This document shows positions 14,017-23,234 of a stretch of DNA of 27,993 bases, piece by piece. Made by a program: the position numbers and the translations under genes. The stretch comes from JALOAT01 sp041677345 (GTDB lineage Bacteria > Pseudomonadota > Gammaproteobacteria > Thiohalomonadales > Thiohalomonadaceae): NCBI GenBank assembly GCA_041677345.1, contig JBAYQE010000029.1, positions 1-27,993 on the forward strand, written 5' to 3'. Position 1 is the first letter of the stretch. Each line of letters opens with the position of its first letter. The notes beneath the pieces were generated by a model. The model searched no databases and was not told where the DNA came from. It worked only from the letters and a program-made list of their open reading frames with translations.

Positions 14017-14742
14017 ATGATCGTCCTGTTTACCGATTTTGGACTGGGAGGGCCTTACGTCGGCCAAATGAAGGCGGTCCTGGCCCGGGAGGCGCCGGGC
14101 GTGCCGGTCATCGACCTTTTTGCTGATGCGCCACGCTTCGCGCCGAGAGCGAGTGCTTACCTGCTCGCAGCGTATGCAGGAGAGTTTCCGGAAGGAACCG
14201 TGTTCTTGTGCGTGGTGGATCCGGGCGTCGGTACCGCCACGCGACGGCCGCTGGTGGTAGAGGCGGACGGGCGCTGGTTCATCGGTCCGGGCAATGGGCT
14301 TTTCAACGTCGTCGCGCAGCGGGCTGCCAAGGCGCAGGCCCGTACCATTACCTGGGAGCCTCCGCGCCTGTCGGCGAGCTTCCACGGACGTGATCTGTTT
14401 GCGCCGGTGGCGGCACGCATTGCCTGCGGCGAAGCCGTGGAAGGCGAAGCATTGAGTGACTGGCTGGAACCCTGGCCTGCGGATCTCGCGGAAGTGATCT
14501 ACGTGGACCATTTCGGGAATGCGCTCACCGGCATCCGCGCTGCGAACGTGTTGGTGGATGTCCTGGATGTGAACGGTCACCGCCTCGGGCGCGCCCGTAC
14601 CTTCGGCGACGTCCCCCCAGGTCAGGCCTTCTGGTACGAGAACGCCAACGGTCTGCTGGAGATCGCCGTCAACCAGGGCCGGGCGGATGCGGTACTCGGC
14701 CTGGGCATCGGTACTTCGATTCGCCTGGTCGGGAAGGGCTGA
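14017..14742 (+). CDS. SAM hydroxide adenosyltransferase (DUF62 family)
   Basis: This 241-residue protein belongs to the DUF62 / SAM-dependent chlorinase-fluorinase superfamily, whose ordinary bacterial members hydrolyse S-adenosylmethionine to adenosine and methionine. The N terminus MIVLFTDFGLGGPYVGQMK, VVDPGVGT (Asp68), RR at 76-77, GPGNGLF, FHGRDLFAPVA (His123) and YVDHFGNALT fit the family, including the Asp-Arg-His triad of the hydrolases. It lacks a signal peptide, so it should be cytosolic. GGAG at 14003-14006 precedes the ATG. It lies between the rplQ terminator and a palindromic repeat, convergent with uvrA. The physiological role of SAM hydrolysis in such cells is poorly understood; halogenase activity is unlikely without the loop seen in those enzymes, but that was judged by eye. 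Confidence 0.88.
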   Translation: MIVLFTDFGLGGPYVGQMKAVLAREAPGVPVIDLFADAPRFAPRASAYLLAAYAGEFPEGTVFLCVVDPGVGTATRRPLVVEADGRWFIGPGNGLFNVVAQRAAKAQARTITWEPPRLSASFHGRDLFAPVAARIACGEAVEGEALSDWLEPWPADLAEVIYVDHFGNALTGIRAANVLVDVLDVNGHRLGRARTFGDVPPGQAFWYENANGLLEIAVNQGRADAVLGLGIGTSIRLVGKG

Positions 14743-14864
14743 ACCACGGGGGAATCAATCAAGAGTTGCGCCTATTAGCGGTGTTTCAGGCGATGACTGT
14801 CGCTAAATACAGCACCATCGCAGTCTGAACACCGCCTCTCAGAAGAAAAATCGATTTCCCGTGG

Positions 14865-14871
<7 letters not shown>
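14737..14871. repeat. 135-bp imperfect palindrome between convergent genes
   Basis: The ends are near-perfect inverted repeats: left GGCTGAACCACGGG starting at 14737, right (read on -) GGCTTAACCACGGG ending at 14871, followed inward by GGAATC and AAATC. Nested inside are GCGGTGTTTCAG (14778-14789) with CTGAACACCGC (14825-14835), GCGATG (14790-14795) with CATCGC (14816-14821), and CTGT (14797-14800) with ACAG (14809-14812). The whole gap between the two stop codons folds as one tiered hairpin. There is no intrinsic-terminator T run directly after the stem on either side apart from the lysine codons of uvrA. It resembles a MITE or REP-like element; see the related repeat at 25867-25995. Confidence 0.6.
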
Positions 14872-17720
<2,849 letters not shown>

Positions 17721-17751
17721 GCTGACTCTCGCCTGGAAAATCGAACCTGCT

Positions 17752-17781
17752 AATATACGGGCTTCCCGCGCTTACGCGCAA
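17752..17781 (-). promoter_or_regulatory. Candidate uvrA promoter
   Basis: On the minus strand, TTGCGC (17781-17776), an 18-nt spacer and TATATT (17757-17752) form a reasonable sigma-70 promoter about 30 nt upstream of the uvrA start. No LexA-type palindrome (CTGT-N8-ACAG) overlaps it. Confidence 0.45.
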
Positions 17782-17816
17782 AATCCCCTATTTTTCAGCC
17801 GAGTTAGACCAGAACG

Positions 17817-19190
17817 ATGACTGAAAGTCCGCTGCATATGAGTGCAGATGAACGTCGCGCAGCCACCGCGCTCGCGGGGATCTATTCCGTGCGCATGCTC
17901 GGGCTTTTCATGATCCTTCCCGTGTTCGCCCTTTATGCGCAGGGCCTGGAAGGCGTGACCCCCGCGCTCATGGGCATGGCCATCGGTATCTATGGCCTCA
18001 CCCAGGCGGTATTGCAGATCCCGTTCGGCATGGCCTCGGATCGCTTCGGGCGCAAGCACGTCATCGCCTTCGGTCTGGTGGTCTTCGCGGTGGGAAGCCT
18101 GGTCGCCGCGAGTGCGGACACCATCACGGGGGTCATCGCCGGCCGTGCCATACAAGGCGCAGGTGCGGTGGCGGCGGCGGTCATGGCGTTGCTTGCTGAC
18201 GTTACCCGTGAGGAGCACCGTACCAAGGCCATGGCCTTCGTGGGCATGAGCATCGGGCTATCGTTTCTCGTGGCCATGGTGGCCGGGCCACTGCTCAACC
18301 AGTGGATAGGTGTGCCGGGGATCTTCGGCACCACGGCGGTCCTGGCGCTGGTCGGCGTCGCGCTTCTGTACCTCACCGTGCCGGAACCGGCCACGCTGCG
18401 CAGCCACCGCGACCTGGCACCCGCGCTGACCCAGGTGCGGCGCGTGCTGACTGACCCGGAACTGCTGCGCACCGATTTTGGTATCTTCGTGCTGCACATG
18501 ATCCTCACGGCGGGATTCGTTGCACTGCCGCTGGCCTTGCGCGATGCAGGACTGGCGCCGGCCGATCACTGGCTGGTTTACCTGCCGGTAATGGTGGTGG
18601 CCATCGCCCTGGCGGTGCCGTTCATCATCGTGGCCGAACGCAGGCGTGCCATGAAGCAGGTACTGGTGGGGGCGGTCGCCGTACTCATGCTGTCAGAACT
18701 GGCACTGGTGACGTTCCACGACTCCGTCCTGGGTACGGCGCTGGTCATGGGTCTGTTCTTCGTGGCGTTCAACCTGCTGGAGGCCAGCCTGCCCTCCCTC
18801 GTTTCCAAGCTGGCGCCCGTGGATGCCAAGGGGACGGCCATGGGGGTGTATTCCAGCGCCCAATTCCTGGGGGCCTTCGTTGGGGGCTGGGCCGGTGGAC
18901 GAATCTTCGGCGACCACGGCTTCGAAGGCCTCTTCCTCGCCTGCGCCATGGTCTTGCTGGTGTGGCTGGGCCTGGCGGTGACCATGCGCCGGCCCCGGTA
19001 CCTCTCCATGCGTGTGCTGCGCCTTCGCGAATTGGACCCCGGCGGGGTGGGGCGCCTGCAACTGGAACTGGCGGCCGTGCCCGGGGTGGCGGAAGTGGCG
19101 GTAAATGTGGAAGATGGTACGGCTTACCTCAAGGTGGACAATGAGGCATTGGATGCAGTGGCCTTGGGGAGGTTCTCACGCGGTAGCTGA
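17817..19190 (+). CDS. yajR: YajR-type MFS transporter
   Basis: A 457-residue inner-membrane major facilitator protein with about twelve hydrophobic segments. Motif A (GMASDRFGRK, residues 71-80) lies between segments 2 and 3. After the last membrane helix, a soluble C-terminal domain of about 65 residues carries PGVAEVAVNVEDGTAYLKVD, like the ferredoxin-like YAM domain of E. coli YajR (454 residues). It is probably a proton-driven efflux carrier; its substrate is unknown. The gene order uvrA-(MFS)-ssb is also found in Pseudomonas. It starts 96 bp from uvrA, divergently, and ssb follows 38 bp downstream, perhaps on one transcript. No strong promoter was seen on this strand. Confidence 0.85.
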   Translation: MTESPLHMSADERRAATALAGIYSVRMLGLFMILPVFALYAQGLEGVTPALMGMAIGIYGLTQAVLQIPFGMASDRFGRKHVIAFGLVVFAVGSLVAASADTITGVIAGRAIQGAGAVAAAVMALLADVTREEHRTKAMAFVGMSIGLSFLVAMVAGPLLNQWIGVPGIFGTTAVLALVGVALLYLTVPEPATLRSHRDLAPALTQVRRVLTDPELLRTDFGIFVLHMILTAGFVALPLALRDAGLAPADHWLVYLPVMVVAIALAVPFIIVAERRRAMKQVLVGAVAVLMLSELALVTFHDSVLGTALVMGLFFVAFNLLEASLPSLVSKLAPVDAKGTAMGVYSSAQFLGAFVGGWAGGRIFGDHGFEGLFLACAMVLLVWLGLAVTMRRPRYLSMRVLRLRELDPGGVGRLQLELAAVPGVAEVAVNVEDGTAYLKVDNEALDAVALGRFSRGS

Positions 19191-19228
19191 CCGCGGAGGG
19201 AAAACTACGAGTTGGCGGAGAGTGTGAG

Positions 19229-19705
19229 ATGGCGAGAGGTATAAACAAGGTTATTCTGGTGGGCAATCTCGGAAAGGATCCCGAGGTGCGCTACATGCCG
19301 AGCGGCGCCGCAGTGGCCAACGTGACCATCGCTACCAGCGAGCAGTGGAAGGACAAGCAGACCGGGCAGGCGCAGGAACGTACCGAGTGGCACAGCGTGG
19401 TGTTCTACAACAAGCTGGCGGAAATCGTCGGCGAATACCTGCGCAAGGGCTCGCAGGTGTACGTGGAAGGCTCCCTGCGCACCCGCAAGTGGCAGGACAA
19501 GAACGGTCAGGATCGCTACACCACGGAAATTATCGCGAGCGAGATGCAGATGCTGGGCGGCCGCGGCAGCGGTGGCGGCAGCAGCACGAATTTCGACGAG
19601 TCGCGTTCCGCACCGGCAGCAGCCCCTTCGCAGGGCAAGGGTCAGGGCAACGCGCCCGCCCCGTCACGCAGCTTCGACGATTTCGACGACGATATTCCGT
19701 TCTAG
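19229..19705 (+). CDS. ssb: Single-stranded DNA-binding protein
   Basis: SSB, 158 residues, binds single-stranded DNA as a tetramer during replication, repair and recombination. The N-terminal OB fold (residues 1-110) begins RGINKVILVGNLGKDPEVRY and includes RTEWHSVVFYNKLAEIVGEY and GSQVYVEGSLRTRKWQDKNG. A Gly/Ser/Pro-rich linker leads to the acidic tip DDDIPF, which recruits partner proteins. Its neighbour uvrA supports a repair context. It could share a transcript with yajR, as no clear promoter lies in the 38-nt gap. Confidence 0.98.
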   Translation: MARGINKVILVGNLGKDPEVRYMPSGAAVANVTIATSEQWKDKQTGQAQERTEWHSVVFYNKLAEIVGEYLRKGSQVYVEGSLRTRKWQDKNGQDRYTTEIIASEMQMLGGRGSGGGSSTNFDESRSAPAAAPSQGKGQGNAPAPSRSFDDFDDDIPF

Positions 19706-19799
19706 CCAATCCGGTACGGCCAAGGTGCGGCGGGTTTGCCGCTCGCCTTCGGCCGGACACAGCCATGGCCGCACCCCGGCGATGCGTTGACGCGGCGCC

Positions 19800-20030
19800 G
19801 TGCAACGAGGCGGCCTGGTCGAAATCCACACCGGGCCGCGGTGTCGGCGCCTTGAGGGCGAGTTGATAAAAGTGCAGCGCCGGCAGCTTCTCCGTGATCC
19901 GATCCTCTTCGGGCGGGACTGTCAGATGGCCCAGGTTGGCCGCGGCTGCAACCGGGTACTTGGCCGCGTCGTCCAGACGGGGATCGAAGAAGTTCCCCAC
20001 GCCATGCATTTCCAGAAACTCGCAACAAAA
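19800..20030 (-). pseudogene. Fragment of a di-haem cytochrome c peroxidase-like gene
   Basis: The 478 bp from ssb to the next gene contain no intact gene. On the minus strand, 67 codons (20009-19809) read like a slice from the C-terminal half of di-haem cytochrome c peroxidase-family proteins: HGVGNFFDPRLDDAAKYPVA, GHLTVPPEEDRITEKLPAL, HFYQLALKAPTPRPG, then VDFDQAA. In intact relatives a haem motif (CxxCH) follows FDAAAAARG; here none appears in any of the three minus frames before ssb. Upstream, the frame lacks a recognisable signal peptide or first haem site and a parallel frame is open, suggesting frameshifts. It is a decayed remnant. The family call is from remembered sequence patterns. 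Confidence 0.55.
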
Positions 20031-20137
20031 CCGACCACCCGGTCCAGGCAGAACGCATGGCAGGTACTCAGGATCTTGATCGTGCGGCGATACAGCATGT
20101 TCATGCACTGGATCTGGCCAGCTCACCAGACAGGAAA

Positions 20138-20174
20138 GACCGATACGAAACTAAAAGTTTTGGACGAAACGGTC
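20138..20174 (-). terminator. Weak hairpin after the beta-propeller gene
   Basis: GACCG (20138-20142) and CGGTC (20170-20174) can pair, with AAACT/AGTTT forming an inner stem. It lies 10 nt beyond the stop of the minus-strand gene and is followed on that strand by TTTCC. A weak terminator is possible, but the T tract is short. Confidence 0.25.
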
Positions 20175-20183
20175 GCGCGTTGA

Positions 20184-21128
20184 TCAGTGTGCCGGGAATG
20201 CCGCGAGGAACTCCGGCTCGTTCTGATCCGACGCCGGTTCCTCGTAGTGCTCGATTTCCTCGATCACCTTGCCATCCTCAGGATTGAGCAGCACGCTATT
20301 GCCGTCCTCGGTGATGGCCACGACTTTGCCGTCCAGGATACGCACCGGGATGGTGGTCGGCCCGTTGAGCTGGTGCTCCCAGATCTTCTCGCCGGTGAAA
20401 CGGTTGTATGCAGTCACCAAACCGCTGAACTGACCAAGTACCAGGCGGTCCTCATAGACGGTCGTAGTGCCCGGGGTCGTGAGTGTGGTCTGCCAACGGA
20501 TGCGACCGTTGTCCGGGGAGACGGCGAGTACCTTGCCTTGCAGGGTGCTGATATACACGGGACCCTCACCGCCGGCGATGGGTCGGAATACCAGCTCCGC
20601 GCCCGCCTCGAGTTGCCACTGGGGCTTGCCGTCCTGCGAAGAAACACCCCACAACATGCCCGCACCACCACCGGTGACCAATTGATTGCCGACCACTGCA
20701 GGGGAGAACACCCAGCCGGCGAGTTTACGTCGCCAGCGGACATCGCCGTTGGTCAGGTCCACGGCGCTCAGTGTGCCGTCTTCACCGCCCACAAAGGCGG
20801 TGTCGCCAATGACCGTGGGGCTGTAGAGGGTATGCGATGAGGGCAGGTGCCAGCGGATTTCTCCGTTGCGCGCATCGACTGCGAACACGCCCACGGGACT
20901 ACCCACCATGACCAGATCACCGCTCACCACGGGTTCCAACGGGAACATGCCTTCGAGTTGATGCCAGCTAGGCTCGAGGCCGCCGTATTCGAGCCGGGTG
21001 AGGCCGCTGCCGGAAACGAACACCGCCTGGTCCGCCATGTTGGGGTTGTCGGCATAGCGCGCCTCATGTTCGTCCGCGATACTGCCGTAGGGGAGAAGCA
21101 CGAACAGGAGCGTGACCAGGAGGCGCAT
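20184..21128 (-). CDS. Secreted PQQ-type beta-propeller protein
   Basis: A 314-residue protein made of beta-propeller repeats of the PQQ/BamB type, each with a pattern like VFAVDARNGEIRWHL, LSAVDLTNGDVRWRRKL, LAVSPDNGRIRWQTTL and VTAYNRFTGEKIWEHQL. A cleavable signal peptide is visible (MRLLVTLLFVLLPYGSIA, likely cut after Ala18), so it should be periplasmic. There is no lipobox cysteine, which sets it apart from the lipoprotein BamB, and it is shorter than BamB. No enzymatic residues of PQQ dehydrogenases are recognisable. It is alone on its strand, downstream of the tRNA terminator. The function is unknown; a scaffold or binding role is plausible. Confidence 0.8.
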   Translation of the reverse strand: MRLLVTLLFVLLPYGSIADEHEARYADNPNMADQAVFVSGSGLTRLEYGGLEPSWHQLEGMFPLEPVVSGDLVMVGSPVGVFAVDARNGEIRWHLPSSHTLYSPTVIGDTAFVGGEDGTLSAVDLTNGDVRWRRKLAGWVFSPAVVGNQLVTGGGAGMLWGVSSQDGKPQWQLEAGAELVFRPIAGGEGPVYISTLQGKVLAVSPDNGRIRWQTTLTTPGTTTVYEDRLVLGQFSGLVTAYNRFTGEKIWEHQLNGPTTIPVRILDGKVVAITEDGNSVLLNPEDGKVIEEIEHYEEPASDQNEPEFLAAFPAH

Positions 21129-21205
21129 GGCGGTAGCCCTCAGGCGAATGCCGCTTTACCTAATCCATAGTTCAGGGGTCAGTAAAAGCCAACCTATGGA
21201 TGGGC

Positions 21206-21236
21206 AAAAAAAAACGGCCTGTGCAGGCCGTTTTTT
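21206..21236 (-). terminator. Terminator of the ispB-tRNA-Pro unit
   Basis: ACGGCCTG (21214-21221) pairs with CAGGCCGT (21224-21231), flanked by a nine-A run (21206-21214) and a six-T run (21231-21236). Read on the minus strand it ends in a long T tract just downstream of the tRNA, so it is a strong intrinsic terminator. It could also stop + strand transcription. Confidence 0.88.
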
Positions 21237-21244
21237 CGCGGGAA

Positions 21245-21321
21245 TGGTCGGGGTGACAGGAATTGAACCTGCGACTTCTACCTCCCGAAGGTAGCGCTCT
21301 ACCAGGCTGAGCTACACCCCG
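21245..21321 (-). tRNA. tRNA-Pro (anticodon CGG)
   Basis: A complete 77-nt tRNA on the minus strand. The acceptor stem is CGGGGTG/CACCCCG, followed by A73 and an encoded CCA (21247-21245). The D arm carries AGCCTGGTAGA, the anticodon stem CTACC/GGTAG encloses loop TTCGGGA with anticodon CGG, reading CCG, and the T arm contains GGTTCAATTCC. Its 5' end is 8 nt after the ispB stop codon, so it is probably cut from a shared transcript by RNase P. The terminator at 21206-21236 lies just downstream. Confidence 0.97.
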
Positions 21322-21329
21322 ATTTGGAA

Positions 21330-22298
21330 CTAAAACGTGCGCGCCACGGAGAATCGTGCCAGCGAAATCAACGCCTCTTTATGCGGCGAGTCGGGAATGA
21401 TTTCGAGTGCGGCGACGGCTTTTTCCGCCTCGCCTTGCGCAGAGCGCGAAGTGTAAGCGATGGCGCCGGTGGTTTCAATGGCCTCCGTAATCGCCGCAAT
21501 CTGATCCTTGCCGCCTTCCTCGATGGCATGGCGGACCAGCTTCTTTTGCTCGTCATCGCCGTGTTGCAAGACATAGATGAGTGGCAGGGTCGGCTTGCCC
21601 TCGGCGAGATCGTCACCGATGTTCTTGCCCAGTTCCTCGCTGGAGGCACTGTAATCGAGTACGTCATCTACCAGCTGATAGGCGGCGCCCAGGTGCATGC
21701 CATAACGGGCCATGGCTTGTTCCTCGTCGGGCGAGCGGCGCGCGAGTACTGCACCAATCTGTGCGGCGGCTTCGAACAGCTTGGCGGTCTTGCAGTGAAT
21801 GACGTCCAGGTAGGCCGCCTCGCTGACGTCGGCGTTGTGCACGTTGAGCAGTTGCTTCACCTCGCCTTCGGCGATGGTGGCGGTGGCGTCGGAGAGGATC
21901 TCCATCACCCGCATGTTGCCGACCGACACCATCATCTGGAAGGAACGCGAGTAGAGAAAGTCACCCACCAGAACACTGGCCTGGTTACCCCACACCGCAT
22001 TGGCGGTGTCGCGGCCGCGGCGCTTGTCCGAGCTGTCCACCACGTCGTCGTGGAGCAGGGTGGCCGTATGGATGAATTCCACCACGGCGGCCAGTTCCAG
22101 GTGTGCAGTACCGGAGTAGCCGAAGGCACCGGCAGACAACAGCACCAATACCGGGCGCAGGCGCTTGCCGCCGCTGTTGACGATGTAATGGCCGATCTGG
22201 TTGACCAGCACCACGTCGGAATGGAGTCGCTCCTGAATCAGGCGATCGACTGCCTGCCGATCGGCGTCCACGAGCTTGTAAACGGCCTGAATGTCCAT
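21330..22298 (-). CDS. ispB: Octaprenyl diphosphate synthase
   Basis: IspB, 322 residues, extends farnesyl diphosphate with isopentenyl units to make the ubiquinone side chain. The first aspartate-rich motif is DDVVD (residues 84-88) in FIHTATLLHDDVVDSSDKRR and the second is DDVLD (211-215) in AAYQLVDDVLDY. GKNIGDDLAEGKPTLPLIY follows. The short form of the first motif is typical of long-chain trans-prenyl synthases; the exact chain length cannot be read from the sequence. It is divergent from rplU-rpmA, a usual arrangement in Gammaproteobacteria. The start has no clear Shine-Dalgarno sequence. Confidence 0.95.
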   Translation of the reverse strand: MDIQAVYKLVDADRQAVDRLIQERLHSDVVLVNQIGHYIVNSGGKRLRPVLVLLSAGAFGYSGTAHLELAAVVEFIHTATLLHDDVVDSSDKRRGRDTANAVWGNQASVLVGDFLYSRSFQMMVSVGNMRVMEILSDATATIAEGEVKQLLNVHNADVSEAAYLDVIHCKTAKLFEAAAQIGAVLARRSPDEEQAMARYGMHLGAAYQLVDDVLDYSASSEELGKNIGDDLAEGKPTLPLIYVLQHGDDEQKKLVRHAIEEGGKDQIAAITEAIETTGAIAYTSRSAQGEAEKAVAALEIIPDSPHKEALISLARFSVARTF

Positions 22299-22325
22299 GG
22301 TGGGTCTGAAGGAGAAAGGCCAAGC

Positions 22326-22354
22326 ATGCTAGGGAGCCGGGACGCAGGTGTCAA
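22326..22354 (-). promoter_or_regulatory. ispB promoter
   Basis: On the minus strand, a perfect -35 TTGACA (22354-22349), a 17-nt spacer and TAGCAT (22331-22326) lie 28 nt upstream of the ispB start. The leader would be about 20 nt and carries no clear ribosome-binding site. It would also drive the downstream tRNA-Pro. Confidence 0.7.
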
Positions 22355-22440
22355 GAAAACCGGCAATCGCAGGCCGGGTATGGTAAGGTGCGCCGCCGGC
22401 AGCTGCGGCGGGTCAGCCACAAGAAACTGATGAAGTCTGT

Positions 22441-22469
22441 TTGACCTCTGGGAAGCAGCTCGTTAGAAT
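22441..22469 (+). promoter_or_regulatory. rplU-rpmA promoter
   Basis: TTGACC (22441-22446), a 17-nt spacer and TAGAAT (22464-22469) match the sigma-70 consensus at five of six positions each. The start point would be near 22477, giving a leader of about 33 nt that contains TTGGAG before the rplU start. Confidence 0.75.
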
Positions 22470-22509
22470 TGCCGGTCTTTCGACCCTTGACCCCTTGGAG
22501 TAAGGCGCC

Positions 22510-22824
22510 ATGTACGCAGTAATCAAGACTGGCGGCAAGCAGTACCGGATTTCCGAAGGTGAGACGTTGCGCGTGGAGAAGCTCTCCGCGGACGTCGGCG
22601 CCGATATCGAGCTGAGCGAAGTCCTGATGATTGCCGACGGCGACGACATCAAGATCGGCGCTCCCTTCGTGGCGGGCGGCAAAGTGACCGCCACCGTGAC
22701 CGCTCATGGCCGCGGCGAGAAGGTGCACATCCTCAAGTTCCGCCGCCGCAAGCACTACATGAAGCGCGCTGGCCATCGCCAGGATTACACGGAACTGAAG
22801 ATCACCGGCATCAAGGCCGGCTAA
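22510..22824 (+). CDS. rplU: 50S ribosomal protein L21
   Basis: L21, 104 residues, binds 23S rRNA domain I and needs L20 for incorporation. MYAVIKTGGKQYRISEGETL is the family's N terminus, and KFRRRKHYMKRAGHRQDYTE is its conserved basic block. TTGGAGTAAGG precedes the ATG. It is co-transcribed with rpmA, 17 nt downstream, as in nearly all proteobacteria. Confidence 0.98.
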   Translation: MYAVIKTGGKQYRISEGETLRVEKLSADVGADIELSEVLMIADGDDIKIGAPFVAGGKVTATVTAHGRGEKVHILKFRRRKHYMKRAGHRQDYTELKITGIKAG

Positions 22825-22841
22825 TTTCGAGGTAGACAGCC

Positions 22842-23099
22842 ATGGCACACAAAAAGGCGGGTGGTAGCACCCGTAATGGCCGCGATTCCATTGCCAAGCG
22901 CCTGGGCGTGAAGCGCTTTGGCGGCGAGCAGGTCCTGGCCGGCAACATCCTGGTCCGTCAGCGCGGCACCGCATTCCATCCGGGTACCGGCGTGGGTATC
23001 GGCAGCGATGACACCCTGTTCGCAAAGGTCAGCGGCCGTGTGGTGTTTGAAATCAAGGGTCCCCAGCAGCGTCGTTACGTGTCTGTGGTGGCCGAGTAA
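22842..23099 (+). CDS. rpmA: 50S ribosomal protein L27
   Basis: L27, 85 residues, whose N-terminal tail reaches the peptidyl transferase centre. It begins AHKKAGGSTRNGRDSIAKRL directly after Met, without the cleavable extension seen in Firmicutes. RQRGTAFHPGTGVGIGSDDTL is the conserved core. GAGGTAG precedes the ATG. A strong terminator follows 24 nt after the stop. Confidence 0.98.
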   Translation: MAHKKAGGSTRNGRDSIAKRLGVKRFGGEQVLAGNILVRQRGTAFHPGTGVGIGSDDTLFAKVSGRVVFEIKGPQQRRYVSVVAE

Positions 23100-23122
23100 T
23101 ACCGCCACGGCATCGCCGTTGC

Positions 23123-23149
23123 AAAAAGCCCCGCTCGGCGGGGCTTTTT
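23123..23149 (+). terminator. Terminator after rpmA
   Basis: AAAAAGCCCCGC (23123-23134) pairs perfectly with GCGGGGCTTTTT (23138-23149) over a TCG loop. It is a classic intrinsic terminator that separates rplU-rpmA from obgE, and its A tract would let it work on the other strand too. Confidence 0.92.
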
Positions 23150-23197
23150 CTTGCCCGTAAACCGTCGGGCGGCGTGTTTTTCATCGCAGGATTAGCG

Positions 23198-23228
23198 TTG
23201 TCCCGACAGGGCCGAAGGCCGGTACACT
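23198..23228 (+). promoter_or_regulatory. Candidate obgE promoter close to the start codon
   Basis: TACACT (23223-23228) is a fair -10 element with TTGTCC (23198-23203) as a possible -35 at a long 19-nt spacing. The predicted start point falls at or next to the obgE ATG (23235), which has no Shine-Dalgarno sequence. The message might therefore be leaderless. Confidence 0.35.
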
Positions 23229-23234
23229 ACCCTC

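Noticed and set aside
17721..17816. An SOS (LexA) box between uvrA and yajR
   Set aside because: Only a half-site (CTG at 17747) is visible; the partner CAG at the right spacing is absent. A LexA of different specificity cannot be excluded.
19800..20183. A 127-codon + strand frame after ssb
   Set aside because: It lies opposite the cytochrome-like fragment, has no recognisable motif and no good ribosome-binding site.
21112..21294. A 60-codon + strand frame ending GVTGIEPATSTSRR
   Set aside because: This is a well-known spurious protein made by translating the complement of a tRNA gene; it overlaps the terminator and tRNA-Pro.
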